The position numbers and the translations under genes were made by a program. From positions 21,637,001-21,701,000 of the forward strand of contig NC_063263.1 in the NCBI RefSeq assembly GCF_019578655.1: a stretch of DNA of 64,000 bases, given 5' to 3'. The notes under the pieces are model-generated. The model saw only the letters and a program-made list of their open reading frames with translations. It was not told the origin of the DNA and searched no databases. The stretch is from Ricinus communis. Lineage: Eukaryota > Streptophyta > Magnoliopsida > Malpighiales > Euphorbiaceae. Positions 34,480 to 46,098 of the stretch are shown here, piece after piece (position 1 is the stretch's first letter; the number at the start of each line of letters is the position of its first letter).

Positions 34480-36960
34480 GACTGTCCCACATTAACGATA
34501 AAGTTGCTAAAATTGCAAACCAAAGTTCTGAGGTAATTGATATATGGTTTTAGTCTTTCTTCTTTCACGTCATATTCCTCAATGGCTTATTGGATCACTA
34601 GCATAGAGTCCTCGTAGACCATCAACTGGTCGCTCCTGCTACCACAGCTGCTTTTAACCCAAATAAATAGGCTTCGTATTATACCATGTTATTGGTCACT
34701 TTGAAATCCAATCTCTTAGCCATCGGTAACACTTCTTCTTCTGGCATAATCAAAACTACTCCTAACCCTGCACCCCTTCCATTTACGGCTCCATCGAAGT
34801 ACATTTTCCATTCTTGAATTTTGATTGCCCCCAGATTCTCATCAAAGAACTATAGATAACGAGGGTCATCTCCTTCAATCAAGTTCTGAGCTAAAAACTT
34901 TGTTACATGCCTACCCTTAACTACCTTCTTGGTGACGTACTTGATGTCGAATTCTGTTAGGAGCACTAACCATCTAGCCAACTTTCCTGTGAGAGGCAGA
35001 GCTTAAAATAGGTACTTCAACGTGTCTATTTTCAAAATTGCTTGCACCCTATAAGATTGGAACTAATGTCTCAACCTCCTCGTAGCCTATATCATAACTA
35101 AACATGTCTTCTCTACGAGGTTATACTTTGACTTATAAGGCAGCAACTTCTTACTAAGATAATAGACCGCATGCTCCACGTTATTAGGACCATTGATATG
35201 CTATTTGTGTAGCTACAACCTAAGGCAGTGAACCTATAGATGCAGACTAGCACTAACGGTGAGTATCAAGATTGTATTATCGAGTAAAGGTGATCCTAGA
35301 ACTACTACAGCGTCTTATGATATCTAACCCCCAACAAAATCAATAAAGTTGTTATTCTATGATTAAATGTAAACAAGTGGTTAACTAAGTGTCAAACAGA
35401 CTGAAGGAATTTAGTGAAATAATCAAATTAAAAAGCAAACCCAAGAGGACCTAAGCTAGTTGGATTTTAGTGAAGATAGAGATTATATTGATTACCAATT
35501 GCAATTACCCGTGGAAAAATTCTTAACTGAATTCGGTTTCCCTCTCGAGATAACCGAATTCCTAAACTTAAGAACCTAAATTTGGAATCTCTTCCTAATG
35601 ATCGATTATTAAATTAGCATTAAGCTTTAACCTGCCTCTATTAAGCTTTGTTAATTCTTAATCCAGCTAGTCAATTACCCTTATCTCTAAGTGATTATTA
35701 ACCAGTTCTTGCTATTCAGATTTCCAATTACTAAATGAATTTCTTAATTATATAAAGCAATCTAAATACCACAATTCACAACGTCTCATGAATAATGTGA
35801 TTTCTCATTAATAATGAAAGCAAGAAGAGACAAGCATTGATAATCAAAGTCTCATAAGCATTAAAAATAATCCAACAACATAGGAACCCCAATGGGTTTA
35901 ACACATTTAGTTACTCATACTAATAAGCAACACAAAGTAAAGGACAAATTCATAAAAGTAAATTGAAGGCATGTACACCCTTCTTCTTCAAGTTAGATGA
36001 AAAACCCTAAATTCCCAATTCTGAATGATGAACCTTGAATTTCCTCTTGAATGCCTCCAAATCTCCTCTTGATCTTCAATTTGATATTAAAACCAATGTA
36101 ATCCTTCCTTCAGTAGATGAAATGTTCTCCTAAAGTCGAGTATTAAAGTCTGAAAAAAGATGGCTTATGCATGTATATGTAAAATCAAGTCAGAAAATTG
36201 AACCCTAACTCAATAAATCACATTTGCCTATATAAATCTCTCAGCACAGCCGTGATCAAGCCTGTGCTGATTAGCACGGCTGAAGTCCAGGCAATGTTGG
36301 ACCTCCGCGTCCCACAACTTAAGGCTTCTTCCTAGTCGTGCCCTCGCTGGTGCTGAGCCACCACGGGCCGTGGTGGAGGCTGTGGTGGCTTCGAAAACCG
36401 TGCCAAAATGGCACTCTTGAGGGTCAAGTGTTGATGGTTCAGCATGGCTAGAGTCCAGGCTGTGCTCAACCTTGGAATGCTAGTCCTTGCTTAATTTTGA
36501 GGGACTCTGGTCCGTAACTGCACGTAGTTCCCTTGATTACTGATAATGTCCATCGATAATGACCTGAAACATGAAAGGAACCAAAACACAGGTGATTCTG
36601 GCATAAAACAAGATAACTATGCACAAAAATGTAAATAATTAGGTATATAAACATGTATAAAATGTTGAACATCAACCATATTGTGCTAACATTGTTCCTA
36701 TAGCTTCCTCTTCTAAGGCTAAGTATATAATCAATAATTTTCCATCCTTCAACGGCTTTAATATGGGTGGCTTCATTAGATACTCTTTGGTCCTGTCAAA
36801 GGATCTTTGATAGTGTTTTATCCCATACAATAGGTTGGTGTCTCTTTAAGAGTTTAAATATAGGATTACAAATCATTGGGAGCTTAGAAATGAACTTGCT
36901 AATGTATTATAGGCATCATAGAAACCCTTTGACTTCTTTCTCTGTCTTTAGCACTGGCAT
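34480..36960 (-). pseudogene. Gypsy RNase H region, interrupted by a solo LTR
   Basis: Reading down: the RT connection (EIDPDMVKAIQEMP near 36990), the start of RNase H (GKLLIIYLALEEEAIG near 36720), the insertion at 36674-35194, then continuation GPNNVEHAVYYLSKKLLPY (about 35188-35130), and later LARWLVLLTEFDIKYV and KMYFDGAVNGRGAGLGVVL (about 34980-34750), the last being the RNase H DG(A/S) motif. Removing the LTR and one target copy restores one frame across the junction. Other stops are scattered. Confidence 0.75.
35194..36674 (-). mobile_element. Solo LTR nested in the gypsy RNase H, 1,481 bp
   Basis: Flanked by an exact 5-bp duplication, ACCAT on the plus strand (35189-35193 and 36675-36679). 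The termini are TGAT...ATCA. Orientation is minus, judged from a leader-like stretch (GAAGAAGAAGGGTGTACATG near 35975 on the minus strand). A GC-rich region at 36240-36480 holds repeated AGCACAGCCGTG/AGCACGGCTG words. No internal region. Superfamily is not certain; the size suits Ty3-gypsy (Athila/Tat). Confidence 0.88.
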
Positions 36961-36999
36961 TTCTTGAATAGCCTTGACCATGTCTGGATCAATCTCTAT

Positions 37000-37690
37000 T
37001 CCTTATTGACTCACTATATGCCCCAGCAGCTTCCCTGACGTTACTCTAAATACATTCTTCTTCAAATTGACCTCATGTTATACCTTTCCAACAGTTCTAG
37101 GAACTTATTAAGAGCTTGGAAATGCCCTTCCCTTGTTTCTGACTTTATCATCATATCATTTACATACACCTCCACCTCCATGTGCATCATGTCATGAAAT
37201 AAGGTGGTGGCTACTCTCTGATAGGTTTCCCCCGCATTCTTTAGTCCAAAAGGCATAACCTTATAGTAGTATGTCCCTTATTTGGTGTAAACGATGTCTT
37301 CAACCTGTCTACTATTGCCATCATGATCCGATTATACTCGGATAAACCATTAGTGAAGAAATACGTCGCACTTGAAGCAACACTATCAACTATCACATCT
37401 ATGTGAGGAAGAGTAAAGTCGTCCTTAAGGCATGCCTTATTTAGGTCCTGATAATCCACACACATTCTTACTTTACCATTCTTCTTCGGGATTGGGACGA
37501 TGTTTGCCAACCATTCGGAATAGTCAACTATGTCGAGGAAATTAGCTTTTACCTGCGTAGCAACTTCTTCTTTTATCTTCTCTACCCATTCTGGTCTTAG
37601 CCTTCACATTATCTGCTTAATCGGCTTGATATGCAGATAAGTTGGAATGTGGAGCTCTGCTATCTTTCTATTTAACCCTGTCATGTCATC
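37000..37690 (-). pseudogene. Gypsy reverse transcriptase remnant
   Basis: Upstream linker (TGLNRKIAELHIP near 37670), then ANIVPIPKKNGKVRMCVDYQ, DLNKACLKDDFTLPHID and FTNGLSEYNRIMMA in 37510-37320. A frameshift falls near 37280. Then MPFGLKNAGETYQR and EVEVYVNDMMIKS in 37256-37062. The catalytic YVDD box reads YVND: the first Asp codon is AAT at 37160-37158, one G-to-A change from GAT. Confidence 0.88.
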
Positions 37691-37999
37691 ATAGGACCAA
37701 GCAAATACCTCTTTTCTTTTTTTCCATTATTTTTTACAATTTTTTCCTTTTATCAGGAGTTATATCATGTGCTATCGCAATGTTCCTTGAATTTTCATTT
37801 GTGCCTAAATTAAATAAATCAATTTATATAGGATTAATGTCAAGTATGCACATGTCATAATTATCAAAATGCATAGTACCAATCTTGATAGTTTCCCATG
37901 TTCCATCCAACTCTAGCATTCTCAATTTTCTCTACTAGTAAACCATCATCATACAAGCCCGCAAAGGTCTTCAAATTCATCATTTATAACTTTTCAACC

Positions 38000-38710
38000 C
38001 AAGATAGGAGAATATTTTAAATTATCATTTGAACTTTATCTTTTTCAGAATGCTTGTTCTTCATTAAACCTGCTTTGTTTCTCTATCTACTCAGGAAGTT
38101 GGAAAATGACTCATTAGGCTTTTGCTTTGTCAATTCTCAATCCCTTATAAAGACTTCTTGGTGAACATTATAGTCATTTTGCTGCATAAAAGCATCACAT
38201 GGCTTTTTCCAATAAGACTTGATGGCCTTTTTAACCCATAGTACCAGTTCACATCTAGCCTTCTAATGAAAGTACAAACAACTTGATAATTTAGGTCCTA
38301 GCCAATTTAGTAGTACTCATGATAGTAGCATATTGCTTTAAGTGCACCTTTGGATCTTTAGTTCCATTTAACTTTTTCATTTCAGGCATGTGAAATTTGG
38401 GAGGCAACTTGTCTTCTCCAATCAACATTAATTCATCGAAATCAAAGGTTGAATCTAAATCTTGATCTTTCAGCATATCTTGTATTTTGTCAAGCCTTTT
38501 AGTCAGACCTTGCACAATCTCAAAAATAGTTTTTGCAGTAAGAGTAGATTCTTTCTTAGCTTTTTTTAGCATGTAGTCGTCTAAATTCCAGAGGTGCTCA
38601 CTACGTGCTTCCATATCATGAGTAGCAGCAGCAGTAGTTGCAGAGGTAGTAGTAGTATTTTGGATAGTCCTTTTCTCAAAAATGTCAAAGCTTACTAGAG
38701 TTCCTCTCAA
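38000..38710 (-). pseudogene. Gypsy gag remnant
   Basis: Open for 139 codons (38710-38291) with a Thr/Ala-rich N-terminal part, a helical segment (ESTLTAKTIFEIVQGLTKRL) and the gag core start (PPKFHMPEMKKLNGTKDPKVH). A decayed continuation has QKPNESFSNFLSR near 38110. No zinc knuckle and no clear protease active site were found before RT. Confidence 0.7.
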
Positions 38711-38989
38711 ATCATAATTCTTAGGTCAGCCATGACCGTAGTCTTGATAGCATCAATGTCTTGCTAGTGGGATATCTTTGTTTCAACTTCTGAAGTGCTA
38801 CTTCTTGGGCTCTTGTCTTGATTGTTTGTTAAATGGACCCTCTTGATATCCATTCTAGCTTGTCACCCTTTTCTCTATTCTAAACCAAAGGAGAGTCTAT
38901 ATAGCTTCAAATAGAGAGTTAGAATCATGCATGAGATGCATTTTGCATGATGCGCGTGAGATGCACAAAGGTTAGCAATCACATCAAAG

Positions 38990-39590
38990 AGAAAGAATAT
39001 ACAAGGTATAGTACAATAATCCTTTCGACCTTATTACTCCCATATACGATCTAAGGTGAGTTTCTCTTTTCTAAGATTTTTGGTATGGGATTATTACCAA
39101 TAGGGGATGATAAATAGCGACGTGCATGCTAATAGCTCTTTAAGTAATTTAAACAAACAAGGTGATTTTTTCAATATGAGGGCAAAGCCTATATATATTG
39201 GGCCAAGGCCTTCCAAGATGTGGGCTTCAAACTCTTATAAGGAAAATATCTCAAACAACAAGTAATTGGGTACCTAGGAGAGATTTCTGTTGTCATACCA
39301 TGGGCTGAGTCTTGGGTAAGAAAAAAGGCTCCCACAAGTCAAATATCTTTCCTTTGCTCATCTCCTCACTTAAGGGTCCATACAACGAAGGAAATTTACT
39401 TATTACTTGTGAGTGGTGGTTAGCCAGTATTTTAATTCTAAGGTTCAAATTGAGCCAAAGAACTACTAACTGACACCAATGGGGCTATAGGGATCAATGT
39501 GAATAATGTGTGAAAATGGTATAGTGAAGCAAGAATAGACTATTAAGTGATAAAATTGAAAGTAAGGATACACTGGAATCGGCTTCTCTT
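38990..39590 (-). mobile_element. Untranslated leader of gypsy copy B
   Basis: Co-linear with 22736-23360 on the other strand. No coding frame. Confidence 0.65.
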
Positions 39591-39591
39591 A

Positions 39592-39610
39592 TCCCTAGTA
39601 GAGTCGCCAC
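39592..39610 (-). other. Primer-binding site of gypsy copy B
   Basis: GTGGCGACTCTACTAGGGA on the minus strand, directly after the LTR end. Confidence 0.75.
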
Positions 39611-42237
39611 TGTGGGCGGCAAATTCAGGTACGCACCCAAGTGTCTCTAGTAACTACGGAACTACAATATTTTTCAACATAATTGGGAACACACTAACTA
39701 GTCACAGAGACTAGTATGGAGAAAGGGAGTCGCCACCCAAGTAATTCTCTAGGACATTTTTACTAATTGAGTGGCGTACTAGATTCTATAAGGAAGCTTC
39801 GCCTTATCTAGAGATGAATCTAAACACCAACTTGCTTGTTTGTGTGTCCCTATTTTTAATTTTATTATTTAATGGTAAATTCCTTATACATACAACATGA
39901 ATATTTTCTATACACCAAGCACTACAGCATGTGAGGTCCATCTAAATCTAGCCCATTTTAGTTTTAGCCTAATTCCTATTTATGTGGTTAGTCTAAGTTA
40001 ACTACTCAATTATGTATAAAGAGCCCATCTAGTCTAGCCCAACTATAAAGGATTCTTTGATTACCAAGCTTTTATCCTAATGGACTATATTTTACATACC
40101 AAGGCCTCATTCAGTTTTTCTAATCTAAATGGGTTAATTTATTTATTAAATATGGCAAAACCCACCTAAGTCTATATGGGCTTTATAATTTTAGCCTACC
40201 ATCTTTTAAACCTAACAAGCTACAAATTACATGCTTTATTACAAGCCTTAGGTCTAAATGTCCATATTTTAGTTTTTTAATCACACACCACGCATTTGAT
40301 GTCAAATTATAAAAATATAAAGTAAAAATAAAGAAAAATAAAGAAAAAAGTGATAAAAACTAAATTGTTACAATCCTCCTACAACTAATTAACTTGAAAA
40401 TAACTGAAAATAAGTTATAATTTCTAAAAAAGGAGAAAATCCTTGACATCAGCAAAAACTGGCGACTAATCAGACGAATAGTCAATTGGCTGCATCACAT
40501 AGCTGATCGGCTCTAGGGTTCCATCCTAGGCCGATTTGACAGTTTGGGTGCTCCAACTCCCAAATACATAAGATACATGCATGAAAAACACATAAATTCA
40601 ATTAGAAAATGCACAAAACATCGACTAATACATAGATAGACCTGTTTTTAAGACAAGGAAGATTAAATTGATGAAAAAGAAAACTTATGGTGAATAAACA
40701 GGGCAATTTCCTAAAAGCATGAAAATTAGGCTAATCATATGAAATTAATAAAACTTATATCTAATCATACAAACACATATGAATTATCATCAAAGAAAAC
40801 CTAACATGTTGATATATTTATTTATAGCATAGGATTCTAATCAGATTCTAAATCCAAAAACACAGAAGTTATTAAATTCAAAACTCAAGAATATAAAAGT
40901 TATCAGATTCAAAATCCAAGAACATAGTAGTTATCATATTCAAAACTTAAGAACATAAAAGTTATCAGATTCCAAAACCAAAAATATAGAAGTAATCATA
41001 TTCAAAATCCAAGAACATAAAAGTTATCATATTCAAAATCCGAGAACATAGAAGTTAACAAATTCAAAATCCAAGAAAATATAGGTTATCATATTCAAAA
41101 CCCAAGAACATAGAAGTTTTCATATTCAAACCCAAGAACATAGAAGTTATTATATTCAAATCCAAGAGCATAGGAGTTATCAAATTCAAAAAAAAAATAT
41201 AGGAGTCATCAAATTCAAAAAAAAGAATGTAAAAGTTATCATATTAAAATCCAAGAACATAGAAGTTATCAGATTTCAAAATCCAAAAATGTAAAAGTTA
41301 TCATATTCAAAATCCAAGAAAATAAATGAAATGAAAAGAACATAAACTTAATAAAATCATCATGGTAATCCTAGATCTAGGCATGTAAAGCATGTGAAAT
41401 AGTTATTAAAATGCATTTATAACAAATAAAATCCTAGCGTGTTATAAGTTTTGAGATCCTCAAGTTGTCACCATATTGTGCAAGTCCTTGAGTCTCAGGA
41501 GTATAGGAGAAAGTTGATTCAAAGATAGAGTAGGGATCTAGAGTGTTTAGTGGGTTTTATGTTTACTTTTGGATATCATAGTACATATGCCAAAATCTTA
41601 CCAATTATTCTGTATTCAATTGCCAACACTAGGGTCTCCTATTCTATTTGTAGGAAGATGTTAAGTAAACCTGGAGGCTAATATGCGTTCTAGTTTTTTA
41701 TAAATATCCATAATTTAAAAAAAAAACTAATTTTAGACTTATCAAGAGTGTTTAATGATAATTATTGATAAATACTGAATACATTATGAAAATCATTATA
41801 AATTTGAATATTTATCGATAAAAAATTATAGAAGATGTTTTTTTTTTTAACGTTTAGAGTGAAAAATACACAAGACGACATTGGATTTCGAATTCGGTGC
41901 TAATGGAAACTGTGTAGAATTGCACATAGCCGACTGGCTCTATGGAAAGCCGATAAGCTCTATGCACAGCTGAGTTCGGCTCTGCATTGAAAAATTTTAA
42001 GGCAATTACAATTTGGTCCATGAACTTTTAGAATTTACCATTTCACCCCTTAAGCTTAATTTTTTTTTCAATTTAGTCCAAAATGATTTCAGAAAATAAT
42101 TTTTGGTTCAATTATTCACAATCCAAATTGAAATTTGATCGTCCTCAACCTCTCAAGAGTAGAGAAAAGCGGTAACTTTCATCATCAGATTTTTCGTAAT
42201 TCTCTCGATATTTAGATCTAGAAAATGGATGCTGACA
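39611..42237 (-). mobile_element. Ty3-gypsy LTR, copy B, 2,627 bp
   Basis: Minus-strand LTR starting TGTCAGCATCC at 42237 and ending CCGCCCACA at 39611. It is about 570 bp longer than copy A, largely because of a minisatellite at 40850-41330. AGCCGAT/TCGGCT clusters lie at 41930-41990 and 40480-40535. Confidence 0.85.
40850..41330. repeat. ~31-bp minisatellite, about 15 units, inside LTR copy B
   Basis: Fifteen degenerate units of the type AACATAGAAGTTATCATATTC plus a CAAAATCCAAG spacer. The equivalent place in LTR copy A (about 21440-21530) has only one or two units. Confidence 0.9.
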
Positions 42238-42242
42238 GTACT

Positions 42243-43949
42243 AGAATATCACGCATGTATTTTGCCATCTCCTCATCAAAAACAAATTGGGATCGACCAA
42301 TACCATTTCTAAGTTTAAAGACTAGTGTTCTTAGATTCAACCTATATTTTGGGAGATGTTTTAATTTTCGACGAAACACTCTTACTGGAATTGCTTGTTC
42401 ATGAGGGATCAGTCTGATGTTTTGATGATGCCATGGTTGATCACTATTGTTTCTGACATCTTGTTTCTATTGGCATACAATGGTCCCACCAAGCATGCCA
42501 AAAATTTGGTCATGACCAAAATCCAATAGACGTTGACTAGAGAATATCTCAAATATTATTTTAAAGTAGGTTTTGTTGCCAGCTAAAAAATCCAAGAATA
42601 AGTAACAAGTAACAAGGATAGCTTTACTTGATCAAGAATGGATCTTGACCAAATGGAAGAGATATCCTGGAGATAAATCACCCAGCCACTCTAAGAATAC
42701 GAATCCGCACTAGAGCCTTCAATTCCATAGGAAAATCTAGTATGATCAAGGGATTACTAATCATAGTGATTAAGATACTTGTAGAGAAATTTGAACCAAA
42801 CATATGTATTAATTTGTGAATAATCATGTCTTTACAATATGCTTCTTCCCACTTTTTATAATTACAAAGTCCTATATGAATAAGAAAACTTAATAACATA
42901 TAGCTCTTATCCCTTAGCATTATACTCTATCTATACTATAGTACTCAGAATCTTACTTTATCTACAACTCTGGTCAATGCTTCTTATAACTAACCCCTAA
43001 ATATTTAACATTTGGGCTATGAAATGGGCTTACACAGTCTGACTTTGAATCCATTTAATAAAGCCCATAATAATTTTAGGACAGCGTCAACAAGTAGCTA
43101 TTAACACTGCTAAGGTCTTCCGTTAAGGGAGGACTTAAATTTCAGAATTTTACTATTTTAAAGAATTATTGTGCCTAAAAGTAAATTAATGGTTAATTCT
43201 TTCTCACACCAAATATTAGGGATAAAAATGTACATTTTCTCTACATATTATAAACCAACAATATTTCTTTATTCAGTTTATATAGAGCTTATATGCAACT
43301 TCTAGTAACATTTCTAACTTATTTTTTAAATCTATTATGATGTTTTCTACTTTTAGTTTTAGCATCTCAATTTTCGTATTTATATTTTGATGTCAATAAA
43401 ATATAAAAATTATAGTCAAATTTATTGTTCAATAGATGTACTTCTAGATACACAAGCACTTGTTAATTTATTATTATAGCTCTCTCGAAATCTTAAAAAA
43501 GATAAAAGAAAGTTAAACCTAACCTTATTGTTAATAGTTTCAGTATTAAAATAAAAGCCTTAGTCATATATATAATGACTAGTATTGCTCTTCATGTGCA
43601 TTATATATGTAAATATTACAATAATGACTATATGAATATATTAAATTAGTATGTAAAAATTATTTATTAAATATATTTAATTATTTTATGAGTAAATTTT
43701 TTGGTGTAAAGTAGGAATTTATATTTTATTATACATTTTATAAATTTAATAAATTATTAGAATTCAATTAAATTTATATAAAATCATAAGATATATATAA
43801 TTTTTTTATGTTCATTTAATGACTCATTATCCATACTAAGTTTTATATATTTATTTTATCTAATTATAAATTAATTAAAATTGTTATTTGTCAAAAAATT
43901 TATTTTTGTTGAATAATCATTTTTATATAGTTTCTTAAAATAATTTAAT
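42243..43949. other. No gene recognised
   Basis: The first part (42243-42960) is less AT-rich and holds an 80-codon minus frame (42920-42678) that I cannot assign. The remainder is AT-rich. Confidence 0.45.
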
Positions 43950-43958
43950 TACATTATT

Positions 43959-44614
43959 AGAATAACTCATATTTGGTCCCTTGTATTTTTATTTTTTTTT
44001 CCGAATTAGGTCCTTCCACTTTTATTCGGTGACATTAATTCCCTATACTTTTATTTTTGTAAGATTTAAGTCATTTCTAACAGTATTAAAAGTGTGTATT
44101 ACACGCACCATTAATGCGTGTAGAAATAATCTTTAAGTTTTATGTTCTAAATTTTTTTACTTTTATTTTGTGAGATTGAGTCTTTGTACTTTATTTGCAT
44201 AACGTTAAACCCTTGTACTTTATTTTGTTGACATTAACCCCCTAAAAGTTATTATTTAAAATTTTGAGTTATAAGAATTATAAGAATTTATTGTAATTTA
44301 GATTTAAACTATATTTTTATTTTAATACTAAGCTATTAATTTAAGTGGATGATACCACTTGATTTTAATTTATTTAGTTAAAATTCTTATTCATTAGATT
44401 AAATGTGTTTTAATTAATAAAAATAAGATATGAGTACAGAGGCCAAATATGGATTATTCTTATACACATTAAGTTAATATTGTGTATAATTTACGTCATA
44501 AAAGGACTTAAATTTTACAAAAATAAAAATACAAGGACACAATGTCATCGAATGAAAGTGCAAAGACCTAATCCAAAAAAAAAAAGAGTACAGGGACCAA
44601 ATATAGATTATTCC
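43959..44614. mobile_element. MULE-type MITE, 656 bp
   Basis: Inverted termini AGAATAACTCATATTTGGTC and GGAATAATCTATATTTGGTC (reverse complement of the right end), with about 120 bp of inverted similarity (GAATTAGGTCCTT, ATTCGGTGACATT, TTTTTGTAAGATTTAAGTC). Flanks TACATTATT (43950-43958) and TATATTATT (44615-44623) match at 8 of 9. A third partial copy of the terminus lies inside near 44430-44465. No transposase. Confidence 0.85.
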
Positions 44615-44661
44615 TATATTATTTTAATAAATTATTTAATAAATATATTAAATACTATAAT

Positions 44662-44909
44662 GGTCTAATTGCTACTTTAATCATAAACTTTACCGTGTTT
44701 TGCAATTTTAACATGAACTTTCAATTTTGGCATATTTGGTCACCTACTTAATAAAATTTGCAATTCGAATCACCGACTAAATTTTTGGTAGTCTTTTGTC
44801 AATGTGTCAGACAACTTTTATTTTGCTATGCCATGTTGTCAGCTCCATTAAACACGTTAGAAACATATCAAAAGCACCATTTCTATTTGGGACATCCAAA
44901 ATCGAATAC
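44662..44909 (+). repeat. Left terminal inverted repeat of the MULE
   Basis: Pairs with 52670-52919; roughly 80 percent identity by eye. Confidence 0.88.
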
Positions 44910-45109
44910 TAAAAAACCCTAAAATCGAATTTCCTGCTTATTTCCCTCTTTCTTCGTTCTTTACCTCATATCACATTTATAAGATTTAAAAAATCAAACA
45001 CCTAACACCCAAATCAAAAAAAGTCAGTTAGAACCCACAAACCCCCAACTCAGTACAACCAAGCTCATGTGCATCATTTACGAGCTCCATACCATCAGTC
45101 ATTTATACT

Positions 45110-45500
45110 CGGCACAATTTGAATATTGATCTATTGACATCATGCACTGATGAGAACCCAACAAGACATTTCTTTAGGTTCCATGTTAGAAAGCATGAGA
45201 ATTGTAAAATTTTTGAGTGGCTTAATCTAAAACTTCCACCATTTTAGAAGGGGTGTTTTGTCAAGTTGAAGGTTCAAAAGGATAGTCTATAATAGCAACT
45301 AAGATGCAAGGCTAAAATAGAGAAATTATTCTTTGATAGAATAGACATGCAGAAAGCTGAGATGGAGAGAAAGAATGAACAACACCAAGAAGCTCTTAAA
45401 ATGATTGATGAGCTCACAATGAAGAATGTTGAAATGGAGAATAAGCTTGAACAACCTTATGATAAGAGAATGCAGCTAATTAAGGATAAGAAATGCTAAA
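45110..45500 (+). pseudogene. GRF-type zinc-finger/coiled-coil gene remnant of the MULE
   Basis: The frame reads LLTSCTDENPTRHFFRFHV ... ENCKIFEWL, matching the zf-GRF signature (TS.TDxNPGRRFxxCP...CxFFEW) with some key Cys and Gly positions altered. Stops follow near 45245-45290. Then comes a charged coiled-coil-like stretch (IDMQKAEMERKNEQHQEA, KNVEMENKLEQ) to a stop near 45497. GRF-zinc-finger genes with coiled coils are widespread transposon passengers in plants. Broken, no function expected. Confidence 0.6.
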
Positions 45501-46098
45501 GTTAGAAATTAGGACATGGAAAAACATAGGAGGTGGTTTGATAATATTAGTGCTTGTTTTATTTATGGTCACATTCTCTAAAGCAGTTAGTGGTGGGGGT
45601 GATAAGTTGATGCTGCTTTAGGTTATATTAGGATATAGTGCATGTACTGAGTAGTTATTTACTACTGTTGTTTTAGAAGAAATGAAATTATGACTTGTGT
45701 TTTAGTCTTAACACTATTGTTGTTTTAGAAGTAATGAAATTATGACTTGTGTTTTGGTCTTAATAATACTGTTATTTTAGAAGTATAGAAATTATGACTT
45801 GTGTTTTGGTCTTAATTCCGTTGATTGCCTAAATTATGTGTTTTATAAGTGGGACAATATAAAAGGACACAAAATGACATCTTCTATATATTGAAGTAAG
45901 TGAACCAAGTTTTGGCCATTTAAGTCATTTCATCAAATAAGACCTAATTGAGCTATAGGCAGCTCACAAAAATCAGTACATGACTCAAATTTTAATGCCA
46001 TAAATACATATAAACTACCAGTTCAAAATTGACTAGCAATAGAAATACATAATTATCAACCATGTCCAAGAACAAACATAGATATTGCCCTATCAATA

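Larger units (their letters stand above)
33240..42237 (-). mobile_element. Ty3-gypsy (Tat/Ogre-like) retrotransposon, copy B
   Basis: Minus-strand element read from high to low coordinates: 5' LTR (42237-39611), primer-binding site (39610-39592), leader, gag (about 38710-38000), RT (about 37680-37000), RNase H (about 36960-34480, split by a solo LTR), integrase (about 34466-33400). No 3' LTR in the same orientation was found, and there are many stops, so it is inactive. The large leader and TGGCGACTC primer site fit the Tat group. Confidence 0.8.

Noticed and set aside
40850..41330. CRISPR-like repeat array
   Set aside because: Units are degenerate, head-to-tail without unique spacers, and sit within an LTR of a plant genome.
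28130..42237. LTR copies C and B as the two LTRs of one element
   Set aside because: They are in opposite orientations, and copy C loses similarity after about 1.26 kb.
42678..42920. 80-codon minus-strand ORF
   Set aside because: No family recognised and surrounding frames are closed; insufficient evidence for a gene.
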